Below are positions 33,112 through 42,608 of a DNA stretch of 55,343 nt, piece after piece. The notes under the pieces were generated by a model, which did not search any database, was not told the DNA's origin, and saw nothing but the letters and a program-made list of their open reading frames with translations. This DNA is from Zygnema cylindricum. Taxonomy: Eukaryota > Streptophyta > Zygnematophyceae > Zygnematales > Zygnemataceae. Within the stretch, counting starts at the first letter, position 1. The number at the start of each line of letters is the position of its first letter. Where the stretch lies: the NCBI GenBank assembly GCA_037447655.1, contig JBBHKE010001865.1, positions 1-55,343 of the forward strand, written 5' to 3'. The position numbers and the translations under genes are program-made.

Positions 33112-33600
33112 AGTGTTGTGTATCTACAAGGGTTTTGTCGATAAGCGATATGTAACTTTTTTTGGCTTGCCAATAAGCGATTTGTAACTTTTTTTGGCTT
33201 GCAGATAATCAATGTATTGGAACAATATATCAATGCCGGTGATTTCGCCGATAAATCAGTTTTTTATTGCGACAACATTGTTTCGATAACTATCGGCGAT
33301 AATTATACGGTTCTTATCGTGGGATTGTACGGTTTATTCAGTCTGATTGAACCGTTGTTATTCCGTTACACAGAGTACGGAACAGGTTGTTACACGTGGC
33401 ATGACACGCTATATATAGCGAAAAATATAATATAGTATATTATAAAGAACTATTTTATAGCGTACTATATTTTTTCTAGTTATCGCTGATAAAGAATTTG
33501 TTGGTCTCGGAGAGATATATTAGGACCTTTGAGTGTTCAATAACTGATAACTATCGTTATCGTTGTTATCGAAACAAATTTATTGCCGATACATAACACT
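33112..33600. mobile_element. Inverted-terminus element P, copy in R2
   Basis: Left AGTGTTGTGTATC and right GATACATAACACT form the termini. Same internal GATAACTATCGGCGATAA motif as the R1 copy. Somewhat longer than the R1 copy because GGCTTGC.GATAA..GATTTGTAACTTTT is partly duplicated. Confidence 0.55.
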
Positions 33601-34379
33601 GAATAAAACAATTAGTGCCATTAATTCTAATTTGGGTTCAAGGCTATTTTGCTAAAAAAAAAATACTTTATTTTACTAATAACTCTAATTTGGGTTTATT
33701 TTCCACATAGTGTAGCCACCATAGCCCGTGTTCACACAAACGACGTTTGAACATGTAAGTACATTTTCGCGTAATTTTTCGTAGTCTTTATCACTATAAA
33801 TCAAATCTGAATACGATTTTTTGTGTCAACACACTCACTTTCGAGTGTCGACGCCTTTTATCTCACACACATTTTGTACAATTGTACAAAATAACAACAA
33901 TTTTAGATAACACTAACGCACTTCGTGCACTACAACATTTAAAAACTGTCTAAATTAAAATTATCAATGCTAATTCGACGATACCTATATTAACGTAAAA
34001 AAACAATTAAAGTTATTAATTTATTTTTAGGTTCGAGGGTCAAAATTTGGGGTAACCATTAGCGATATTAACGTTATTAGCGATTCAAGTGTTATTGTAC
34101 TGAACATTGCAACTTTTCCCCTACGGAGGTCGTGTGGGTCTAGCGGTCAAGGAATAAAATGTCATGCACGTTTATCTTTATTACCTATAGAGGATTTTCG
34201 ACCCTATTACTACTTCATTGGATGTGGTTTCGGACCAATTTTGGAGTTGGTCAATATTGAGCCGGCAAGGCACCAAAAGCCATTTTTGAGAGACGATTAT
34301 GATCACAAAGATTATTGTTTTGTTATATAATCGAGCGCCTTATTGAATTCTATATAGCATACCTAATAAAACTTTATTT

Positions 34380-34456
34380 CACTTAATTTGGAAGCGTGCA
34401 CGTGAAAGTCAAGCAATCGTAAGCGTACACTTGTCTGCAAATATGACACATGAACA
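34380..34456 (-). repeat. C-type LTR fragment, left of A2
   Basis: GTGAAAGTCAAGCAATCGTA and TACACTTGTCTGCAAATATG match the family C LTR near 46860-46905. It continues at 40002 after A2, so A2 inserted into this old LTR. The left limit is unclear; 34157-34380 shows nothing recognisable. Confidence 0.65.
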
Positions 34457-35195
34457 TGTTGTTTTTAGAAAGCTTTAGTCCTCTTTATGCCTCAGCTGTG
34501 AGAGAGAGCTGTTCAGGACTTAAGCTATTTTTGGTTGAGTTCGGTTCAGTACTTACCGAAATTAGTGTGACAGTGAAGTTGGGAGTTCACGGTTCATTCA
34601 CACTTGGGACACGTGTCGTCACTTGGGAGAATGCGTGAGTATGTCCTCCGTGGACGTACGGAAATTCGGCAGGACCACTGGACTTCGTGAAGTCAATTCT
34701 ACGGTGCCAAATCCTCTAATCGGACCGCTGACAGCTGCCGCCAACAAATAGTGACGAGGCGTGACTAGATCATTATCACTTTACGTTGTCTGAACTTCGG
34801 TGTAAATATGTGTGATAGAATGTTAGATGTACGGCTGGAATGCCTCCGTACAGCTTAGTGTAGTTTCGGTGTATAAAAGTAGGACTTAGTGAATTTGATT
34901 TTTAGGAACAAATGATATGAAAACTGTACACTCAGTTTTATGTAATTTCATTTCTACATATCTCACGGATTTGTGAGCGGAATTGATTTGAAATTTTGTG
35001 TGTGTGTTCCTTTGTATGTTATCTACATTGTGGCAAATATTCAGGACGTTTGGAAAGTTTTTCTGAAAGTTATAGTCTGTCAAAGTTGCTGTTCAGCCAT
35101 CGGTATTTGTGGAAGCTTCCTCTCTTGATTTGTTCTACGATGACTACTGCTGCATCTTCTTCATCTTCAGTACCAACACTTGTCTCAGAACAACA
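34457..35195 (+). repeat. 5' LTR of A2 (739 bp, long type)
   Basis: TGTTGTTTTTAG...CAGAACAACA. TATA box TATAAAAG at 34872-34879. Carries the 23-bp segment between GGACGTT and AGTCTGTC that the 3' LTR lacks, plus the variants AAATATTCAGG and AAGTTGCTG. The Gag ATG lies inside it at 35140. Confidence 0.95.
34872..34879 (+). promoter_or_regulatory. TATA box of the A2 5' LTR
   Basis: TATAAAAG, about 270 bp upstream of the Gag ATG. It places the RNA start around 34900, so the part of the LTR that differs between the two LTRs lies in the transcribed leader (R-U5). Confidence 0.6.
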
Positions 35196-36570
35196 GGTCA
35201 CGGGCCCGCCTTCACGAATTCCGGTCTTTGATGGACGTGAATATCTGTATTGGGCAGATTTGGTTAAGTCTTACTTCAAGCAAGTGAAACTTATTGATGT
35301 GTTAAATGGATCATTGGCAGAATCTCATGCCAGTTTTGATCAGAAAAATGACCAGGCTTTGCATTTAGTAAAGCTTATGATATCAAAAGAATTGCATATG
35401 ACATATATTAATGTTGCAAAGGCATCAGATTTGTGGGATGCATTGAAATCTTCTTATGTTAAAGCTAGTGACCAGCATGAGATTATAACTGCTGGTCAAA
35501 TCTATGAGTATAAGTACACAGGTGGTAGCATGGTGGAATACACTAATCGGTTTCGAATGTTACTGTCAGAAAATGCATGTTCTGGGGGGACTTTCTCCCC
35601 TTATCATCAGGCCATGATTCTTCTAAAGGGGCTCTCTAATGAATATAAAGGAGCCTCAGATAAAATGAAAATATTGTCTAAACCTCTTTGGAATTTGCAA
35701 ACAGCTATAGAGTTTATCTTGGCAGAAGAGGCTACTCAGAGAGTTTTAGGATTTGGAAAACCAGCTGTAGCATTTACGGCTCAGTTTCAGAGGGAAAATA
35801 GATATCAAGGGAATCAGTTTAATCCTCAGTTTGAGAAATGTGTTTATTGCTATACTGATGGTCACTCCTTCAGAGCTTGTCCTTTGTATATAAAAGCTCT
35901 TGAAACAGGTACCTTTCGGAAAGGATGGAGACACCGCGGACCTCCCATTTCCCAAAAACCTCCGAATAAAATTGTTGCATTTTCAGCGGAGGATACGGAA
36001 TTGGAGAAGAAAAAGACCGAGGAAACGACACCTGATGTGATCAGTTTTCCAAAAACTGATGACAAAGAGTTCTTTGCTCTCGCCAAACTCGACATGATGG
36101 AAGGAGAAAAGGACCTCGGATGGATAATGGATTCCGGCAGCTCTTCACACATGTGTTGGAACAAGTCTTGGTTTAAGGAGATGTCTTCTATTCCTTTACG
36201 TCAGATCTTTTATGCTTGTGGCTATGCTGTTGAATCAAATGCCAAAGGAAACATAGATCTCGATTGTGTGATAGATGGAAAGGTTGTTAAGAGAACTTTG
36301 TATGATGTCTTGTATGTTCCAAAGTTCAAGAAAAATTTGTTTTCTACTTCTGTAGCTGAAAGCAAAGGCTTTGAGGTTCTCCAGAAAAATGGCAAGAAAA
36401 TAGTGAGCAAGAATGGAAGAGTAGCTCTAGTAGGAACTAGAGGCCCAAACTTTTTGTACCGCATGGACCTGGCTAATAAATTGATTTTGCGTACTCCAAT
36501 GTCCTATGTGATAATGTTTTGTGGCATAAAAGGCTTGGTCATGTGCACCATGAGAGACTTACTAAGATGA
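35140..36570 (+). CDS. A2 Gag and protease
   Basis: The chosen start is the ATG at 35140 (MTTAASSSSS), inside the 5' LTR and downstream of the TATA box; the frame is open further upstream but that part would precede or overlap the RNA start. The frame crosses the LTR end and the PBS-like site, coding SEQQVTGPPSRIPVFDG. It then has a Gag body (YWADLVKSYFKQVKL, YTNRFRMLL), the zinc knuckle CVYCYTDGHSFRAC and the protease site WIMDSGSSSHMC. It runs out of frame near 36480, just before the pre-integrase motif, and ends at 36570. Confidence 0.9.
   Translation: MTTAASSSSSVPTLVSEQQVTGPPSRIPVFDGREYLYWADLVKSYFKQVKLIDVLNGSLAESHASFDQKNDQALHLVKLMISKELHMTYINVAKASDLWDALKSSYVKASDQHEIITAGQIYEYKYTGGSMVEYTNRFRMLLSENACSGGTFSPYHQAMILLKGLSNEYKGASDKMKILSKPLWNLQTAIEFILAEEATQRVLGFGKPAVAFTAQFQRENRYQGNQFNPQFEKCVYCYTDGHSFRACPLYIKALETGTFRKGWRHRGPPISQKPPNKIVAFSAEDTELEKKKTEETTPDVISFPKTDDKEFFALAKLDMMEGEKDLGWIMDSGSSSHMCWNKSWFKEMSSIPLRQIFYACGYAVESNAKGNIDLDCVIDGKVVKRTLYDVLYVPKFKKNLFSTSVAESKGFEVLQKNGKKIVSKNGRVALVGTRGPNFLYRMDLANKLILRTPMSYVIMFCGIKGLVMCTMRDLLR
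35196..35210 (+). promoter_or_regulatory. Degenerate primer-binding site of family A
   Basis: GGTCACGGGCCCGCC lies directly after the 5' LTR. It matches the family B/C site GGTTATGGGCCCACC except for three transitions, one of which destroys the ATG. Identical in A1. Pairing with initiator tRNA-Met would be weakened, so the real primer of family A is uncertain. Confidence 0.5.
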
Positions 36571-37736
36571 TAAACCATAATATGATAGAGGGAGTCAAGC
36601 TTGGTCAAAAAGAGTCCCATGTTTGTGATGGTTGTGCTCTCGGAAAGCTTCACAAGCTTCCTCTACCACAAGTTTCTGATCATCGAGCCACAGATCTCCT
36701 TGGTATTATTCACTGTGATGTCTTCGGCCCTTCCAAAGTTCCCTCTCTTGGTGGCAGCCGCTTCTTTGTCACCTTTACAGACGATTACTCCCGATATAGT
36801 CGCCTATACTTCATGAAGGAGAACGGAGAAGTCTTCACTCACTTTAAGCACTACAAAATCTGGGCGGAGAAACTTCACGGCAAATCTATTCTTGTTTTGC
36901 GAACGGATAATGGTGGAGAGTATGTATCTCATGCATTTGCTGATTTTTTGAAAGAGAATGGCATCTCTCGTGAATTTACTGCTCCGTACACACCGGAACA
37001 AAATGGTGTTGCCGAGAGACTTAATCGGACTTTGACTGAATGTGCTCGATCTATGATGGCCGATAAAGGTGTGGATCCAAAGTTTTGGGGGGAAGCTTTT
37101 CATTGTGCTTCTTATATCAGAAATAGAGTGGAAACCCGGGCTGTTAGGGGTAAGACACCTTATGAAGTTTGGACAGGCAATAAGCCAAATGTTAGTCATT
37201 TTAGAGTTTTTGGTAGCAAATGTTTTATCTTGGATAATCTTCCTAATTGGAAGCTTAGTCCAAAATCTTTACCTGGCGTCTTTTTAGGCTATGATGATGA
37301 ATCTGCAGGTTATAGAGTGTATAATCCTCAGAGAGGATGTCTTCAAACAGCTAAGAATATTCAGATTAACGAAGAAAGTCAATCTGTTGACGTTTTTAGC
37401 ATGGATGCAGCTGAAAGGAAAGAGAAAATACAAGAGTATATCATTCTTGAGCAGGTACCTTTTACTCCATCCTCTTCTACTTCTTCTACCTCTCTCCCAA
37501 ATGCCTCTGGGCTGTCTAATACTCTTTCTGGAGCTGCTCCTTCTGTCGATGCTCCTCCGAATACACGCCTTGTGCGGCAATCTAAGGAACCAACCGTTCC
37601 CGCGTCAGATTTTTCGGGGGGAAGAAGGCAAAGTAGCCGCCTTCGAGGCGGCCGAGTTGAGAGTGCTTTTTCTGCAAGCACAGGGGAGCCGCTTACTATT
37701 CATGAAGCTTTTTCCGTTCCTGAAAAGGATCATTAG
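36480..37736 (+). CDS. A2 integrase
   Basis: Open from 36480; recognisable from VLWHKRLGHVHHERL. HHCC zinc region (CDGCALGK), then the DDE core (D of HCDVFGP, D of RTDNGGEY, E of PEQNGVAERLNR) and a C-terminal GKTPYEVW / VFLGYDDESAGYRVY region. Ends at TAG 37734-37736 after PEKDH, also present in A1. The -1 shift needed to enter this frame from Gag has no canonical slippery heptamer. Confidence 0.9.
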   Translation: MDFAYSNVLCDNVLWHKRLGHVHHERLTKMINHNMIEGVKLGQKESHVCDGCALGKLHKLPLPQVSDHRATDLLGIIHCDVFGPSKVPSLGGSRFFVTFTDDYSRYSRLYFMKENGEVFTHFKHYKIWAEKLHGKSILVLRTDNGGEYVSHAFADFLKENGISREFTAPYTPEQNGVAERLNRTLTECARSMMADKGVDPKFWGEAFHCASYIRNRVETRAVRGKTPYEVWTGNKPNVSHFRVFGSKCFILDNLPNWKLSPKSLPGVFLGYDDESAGYRVYNPQRGCLQTAKNIQINEESQSVDVFSMDAAERKEKIQEYIILEQVPFTPSSSTSSTSLPNASGLSNTLSGAAPSVDAPPNTRLVRQSKEPTVPASDFSGGRRQSSRLRGGRVESAFSASTGEPLTIHEAFSVPEKDH

Positions 37737-37769
37737 ATCTCGGCTGCAAATGAAGAGATAAAGTCAATT

Positions 37770-39263
37770 ATGGAAGCCCAAACTTGGGAACTTGTGGAGC
37801 TCCCACCGAACAGGAAAGCTATCGGTTGTAAGTGGGTCTTCAAATTAAAATTGAATCCTGATAATACAATTGAGAGATATAAAGCTAGACTGGTTGCTAA
37901 GGGATTTAGCCAAAAGGAGGGAATTCACTATGAAGAGACCTTCTCTCATGTGGTTCGCTTTCCTACTGTTAGAGTTTTGCTATCTCTTGTTGCAATAGAA
38001 GATATGGAATTGCATCAGATGGATGTTAAGACTGCTTTCTTGCATGGTGATTTGGAGGAAGTAATTTATATGAAGCAGCCAGAGATGTATGCAGAAAAAG
38101 GGAAAGAAAATCTGGTCTGTAAACTGTTGAAGTCCCTTTATGGTCTGAAACAGGCTCCGAGGCAATGGAACCTGAAATTAGATGAGTTTTTAACCAATCT
38201 AGGCTTTACCAGGATCAGTTCAGATCACTCAGTCTATGTAATGCAAGGTGATGATGGAGTGATTTATGTGGCAGTTTATGTAGATGATTTGCTACTAATT
38301 AGCAAATCCATCAATGAGGTTAATAAAATAAAATCAGCTTTGAATTCCCGGTTTGAAATGAAAGACTTGGGTGAGGCTAAGTATATTCTAGGAATTCAAG
38401 TAGAAAGAGACAGGAAACAGAAAATTATTTATTTAACTCAAAAGGAAACAATCAAGAACATGTTAGAAAAGTTTGGCATGTCGGACGCAAAGGGGAGTGC
38501 CACTCCTATGGAATTCAGGCAGAAATTGGAAGGCACGGAAACGGATGGTGGTGTTTTGGTTGATGGTTTCTTAGATTCAGGGGAGGCAGATTCTATGTCC
38601 TCCATTCCTTACAGGCAGATTGTCGGAAGCCTCATTTATTTCATGAATTGTACTCGTCCCGACATCGCAGCAGCGGTTGGAGCCTTAAGCCGAAGCCTTC
38701 AGAATCTAAGGAAATCAGACTATGAGGCAGCAAAGAGAGTTGTTCGTTATCTTGCAGGAACTCAAAATCTTAGACTCTCTCTCGGTGGAGAGGAAGTCAA
38801 AATTCATACATGGAGCGATGCGAGCTACGGAGATATGCCGAGCCGACGCTCCACCACCGGATACATTTTGAAGATCGGAAGTGGAACTTGCTGCTGGAGC
38901 AGCAAACTTCAGAAGGTAACGGCTCAGTCTACCATGGAGGCTGAGTACATGGCTGCCAGCTCGGCAGTTAAAGAGTTACTTTGGGTAAAGTCTCTTCTCC
39001 AAGAGCTTCTCTTTATGCAATCTGGACCACAGATAGTGTGGTGTGATAATCAGGCAGCAATCGCTATTGCATCTAATCCCAGTCATCACTTTAAGAGTAA
39101 GCACATTGATATCAAGCTACACTTTGTAAGAGAAAAGGTGATGGGAAAAGTCTTGAAGTTGAGTTATTTACCGGATGAGCAAATGGTGGCTGATATGATG
39201 ACAAAACCCTTACCTGCTCCCAAATTGAAGTTCTGTAGAGAGGCTTGTGGACTGAGTGACTAG
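37770..39263 (+). CDS. A2 reverse transcriptase and RNase H
   Basis: 497 residues from the first ATG; the frame is open from the TAG at 37736, so this ATG may not be a real start. RT: WVFKLKLNPDN, MDVKTAFLHGDL, catalytic VYVDDLLLIS. RNase H: WSDASYGDMP, MEAEYMAASS, CDNQAAIAIASN. Ends 24 bp before the 3' LTR. All catalytic acids expected of the family are present. Confidence 0.93.
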   Translation: MEAQTWELVELPPNRKAIGCKWVFKLKLNPDNTIERYKARLVAKGFSQKEGIHYEETFSHVVRFPTVRVLLSLVAIEDMELHQMDVKTAFLHGDLEEVIYMKQPEMYAEKGKENLVCKLLKSLYGLKQAPRQWNLKLDEFLTNLGFTRISSDHSVYVMQGDDGVIYVAVYVDDLLLISKSINEVNKIKSALNSRFEMKDLGEAKYILGIQVERDRKQKIIYLTQKETIKNMLEKFGMSDAKGSATPMEFRQKLEGTETDGGVLVDGFLDSGEADSMSSIPYRQIVGSLIYFMNCTRPDIAAAVGALSRSLQNLRKSDYEAAKRVVRYLAGTQNLRLSLGGEEVKIHTWSDASYGDMPSRRSTTGYILKIGSGTCCWSSKLQKVTAQSTMEAEYMAASSAVKELLWVKSLLQELLFMQSGPQIVWCDNQAAIAIASNPSHHFKSKHIDIKLHFVREKVMGKVLKLSYLPDEQMVADMMTKPLPAPKLKFCREACGLSD

Positions 39264-39286
39264 CAGAGTCTAAAGCTTTAGAGGAG

Positions 39287-40001
39287 TGTTGTTTTTAGAA
39301 AGCTTTAGTCCTCTTTATGCCTCAGCTGTGAGAGAGAGCTGTTCAGGACTTAAGCTATTTTTGGTTGAGTTCGGTTCAGTACTTACCGAAATTAGTGTGA
39401 CAGTGAAGTTGGGAGTTCACGGTTCATTCACACTTGGGACACGTGTCGTCACTTGGGAGAATGCGTGAGTATGTCCTCCGTGGACGTACGGAAATTCGGC
39501 AGGAGCACTGGACTTCGTGAAGTCAATTCTACGGTGCCAAATCCTCTAATCGGACCGCTGACAGCCGCCGCCAACAAATAATGACGAGGCGTGACTAGAT
39601 CATTATCACTTTACGTTGTCTGAACTTCGGTGTAAATATGTGTGATAGAACGTTAGATGTACGGCTGGAATGCCTCCGTACAGCTTAGTGTAGTTTCGGT
39701 GTATAAAAGTAGGACTTAGTGAATTTGATTTTTAGGAACAAATGATATGAAAACTCTACACTCAGTTTTATGTAATTTCATTTCTACATATCTCACAGAT
39801 TTGTGAGCGGAATTGATTGAAATTTTGTGTGTGTGTTCCTTTGTATGTTATCTACATTGTGGCAAATTTTCAGGACGTTAGTCTGTCAAAGTTTCTGTTC
39901 AGCCATCGGTATTTGTGGAAGCTTCCTCTCTTGATTTGTTCTACGATGACTACTGCTGCATCTTCTTCATCTTCAGTACCAACACTTGTCTCAGAACAAC
40001 A
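39287..40001 (+). repeat. 3' LTR of A2 (715 bp, short type)
   Basis: The same ends as the 5' LTR, but GGACGTTAGTCTGTC without the 23-bp segment, ATTGATTGAAATT with one T fewer, and AAATTTTCAGG / AAGTTTCTG. These features match the 3' LTR of A1 rather than A2's own 5' LTR. Confidence 0.95.
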
Positions 40002-40751
40002 GAACACACACAAATTGAACTGTCGAAACCCTAATTGATCACGTAAAATATAACTAGTTTAATCAGCATTAAATCATTAATTCGCATACAACAAAACATT
40101 GATGTTTCAAATATCTACGCCGACGTATCTACAAATCTGCGTCATAAGTGATAACTCACTTAGTCACTTGTCGATAAGTCCACGCAGCAAATCATCATCA
40201 CATATGTACAATTCAATTTAATTTCATGTCCTCAAAATAGTGTGAATCATCAAAAACCGGCGGACGCCTCAAAGTACAACACAATCCACTGTCGAAACGA
40301 TACGGTACCCATCCAAATATTATCCGTACCGAAACCGCGTACTTCGTCATAAATGCGCCTTGTCACATATAAGGTACACGTCATTTTTCGATAAATGCGT
40401 TGCAAATAAAGTACACTTAATAGTACACCTGTCCAAAATAGATTCTATGTACCATCGCGTACTTTCCATAATTGTCGCCCGTAACATTAGGTTCCGTACG
40501 GCCGACGTACAATTTAAATATGTCAAACATTTCATGTCGGATCACTTCGCGATCCGCCGTTCATTTCCCAGCGCATTCCGCACCATTCAATTTTTTTCCT
40601 TACGTCACGTTAATTTCACTTGTACACTAGCTCCCCCGAACCGCAAATCTGTTCAAAACTCCACAGTACATCAGGTAAAATATATACGCACGAAACGTCG
40701 CGTGCGCACCAAATTTCACGTATGCACGAAACTAAATCTTCAAAAACAACA
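40002..40751 (-). repeat. C-type LTR fragment, right of A2
   Basis: TGTCGAAACCCTAATTGA, TCGGATCACTTCGCGATCC and the end AAACAACA at 40751 match the family C LTR, with considerable divergence. It is the continuation of 34380-34456, older than the family C element at 46297-50030. Confidence 0.75.
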
Positions 40752-41488
40752 AGTTTTTGATGTTAAGTATTAGTTTTACGTACTTTAGGTTGTTGGAACT
40801 CAATATTGCCTTGGAAATGAAGGCTCACAACTGTCTCTCACTTCTGTCGCCTTCTGAAACCTTAACTATCAGAAAATATCTATTTTGCCAGCCTCCCTTT
40901 TGCCATCTTTGGATCATGTTGGAGTTACCTTCCACTTAGTCAATTAATGTCTTGTTTGGCAACAAGGTTACTTCGGGCTTTCTAATTGCAATAGTCTTTG
41001 GAAGTCTAAATGAGGGAGTTGGACGGATCCTTGATTGGAAAGGATCCGTGGGTTTTTGGGACCTTTAGAGTCTAATCGCGGGAGTTTTCCATGGCACCAG
41101 TTCGCTCCTCTGGGTGGGTCAAAACCCTTATTAAGTTAGCATTCAGGGAAGCTTGGATGTTACTTGTTTTGTGTTTAATTCTTTGTAATATGTTTATGTA
41201 TTGTGGTGAATGGATTTTGATTGAGTAGGGTAGGAGGCAATATTGTTAAGTTTGCAAAGATCACTGTCATAAATGTTATGGTAGTCTAAACTACCATTTT
41301 GATGTGATTTGTTAATTCCCAATATTAAGGTTATGGTTGACTCTCTTTTGTTTAAAGTTGTTAGCATAGCCCACCGAGCTTTTTGATATTAAAGCTCACG
41401 GTTAGACAGAACTAAGAGACCATGCATTGTTGTATTTCTTATAAAGTGCACTTGTGTCTTTGATTTCAGTTTATTTTATTTAAAAATG
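40752..41488. other. Stretch without recognised genes
   Basis: Unique-looking AT-rich DNA with no LTR landmarks, no tRNA-like module and no supported coding region. Confidence 0.5.
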
Positions 41489-42375
41489 TCAAACAAAAGT
41501 ATAGATAGATGCTCGAATAGAAGGGGAAGTGGGAGGGCACCACGTAGAGACATGTTTTGAACCCAAGAAATGGGTGAGACTAGCTTTTTCCTTTTGGAGG
41601 GCTGGACAAATTTGTGCAGATTCAGGGAGTCTAGGCTGGCCAAATTTGTGCAGATCTGGGGATGCCATCAGTGCCATTAGTTCCTCCTATAGGTGGAGGA
41701 GGATACATTCCAAATCTCCCCAATCCTCCTCCTATTTCCCCCATTTCGTCCACTCCTCCTATTCGGATGTCAACTCAAGATTTCCCCACCCTAGCAAAAT
41801 CTATTAAGCGAAGACCAATTCCTTGGACATTCCCACCGATTAGGAGAGATTGACCTTCTCATTCTTCTTATTCGGATGCTTCCACTCACTCTCCTATAAC
41901 TGGAGCAGCTACTTGTGCTAGACAACCTCACCTTAAGTTCCTAACTCTACCATTAGACTTACAAGAAACCGTTGGGAGGAACAAACTTAGAGCTTTGTAT
42001 GGGCAACAATCACGAGATCAAAGGGGTCCTGAAGGTAGCAATAGAGGAGATAGGTCAAGAGCAAACGTGTCAAAATCATGGAGGAACCAGGGGAAGGAAA
42101 AATCAAAGATTTCTCCTCTATCACATTCTGATTTTTCGACTACCGAATTCGTTGCCTTAAAGAGCGGTTATGGAAGACAAAAAACGAGAGATCTAACAGC
42201 TAGGAGGCCTACATTTGACCTAGGGGATCCCTCAACATTGAATTTTCCCACATCTTCGTCACCTTTTCCCAATTTTGGCAGGGTTTTGTCTAAAGAGGGG
42301 ATAATTGCTAACTTTCTCTCACCCACGGGGGGGAGGGAAAATCAAGAGCAAAGAGGGGTAGTTTTGGAATAAGTT
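41489..42375 (+). pseudogene. Unrecognised coding-like stretch (hypothetical)
   Basis: Less AT-rich than its surroundings. One frame (41662-41853) is proline-rich (VPPIGGGGYIPNLPNPPP); another (41995-42372) is polar, with Arg/Lys/Gln-rich and Ser/Pro-rich parts (RGDRSRANVSKSWRNQG). They do not join in one frame. A 30-bp block containing CAAATTTGTGCAGAT occurs twice (41606 and 41641). No family recognised. It could be a decayed host exon or the gag of another element. Confidence 0.3.
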
Positions 42376-42408
42376 TTAGAAGATAAACAACCTAATTTAC
42401 AAACATCC

Positions 42409-42608
42409 AACCAACCGATAAGTTATGAGGTGGCAAAGATGCCAATTTATACAAACTCTCAAAGAGAGAGGTGGCTGTCTACAAAAAATGCTAAGTCGTA
42501 CTTCTCTCTCACAACCCCTATCTACACAGTACGATTCAATCAAATAATAGTAAAGTACAGAAAGGTACTACGGTCGATGTACTTTTTGTACGGCCTATGT
42601 ACGACAGG
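42409..42608 (-). repeat. B1-type LTR fragment (minus strand)
   Basis: ACCGATAAGTTATGAG, TGCCAATTTATACAAA (inverted TATA region) and CCTATCTAC are the inverted middle of a B1 LTR, as at 31021-31220. Broken at both ends. Confidence 0.75.

Larger units (their letters stand above)
30114..34156 (+). repeat. Segmental duplication R2
   Basis: Second copy of R1, with a CT-rich tract (30114-30560), the spacer with GTCCGACGGAAAAC, a GA-rich tract (30730-30839) and then unique sequence to 34156. It keeps the uninterrupted target of transposon X (TTA at 32977-32979) and lacks the 608-bp MITE of R1. It has its own insertions: a solo LTR and a 227-bp MITE. Confidence 0.85.
34457..40001 (+). mobile_element. 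Full-length Ty1/copia element A2
   Basis: 5545 bp, flanked by GAACA (34452-34456, 40002-40006). 5' LTR 34457-35195, 3' LTR 39287-40001, polypurine tract TTTAGAGGAG before the 3' LTR. Three long frames cover gag-protease, integrase and RT-RNase H. Compared with A1 it has fewer private defects: only the -1 shift near 36480 and a TAG at 37734-37736, both shared with A1, break the polyprotein. Confidence 0.95.

Noticed and set aside
36470-36490. Programmed -1 frameshift site in family A
   Set aside because: The sequence around AATAAATTG does not fit the X XXY YYZ pattern, and the relic at 26208-26460 shows that a single G was lost.
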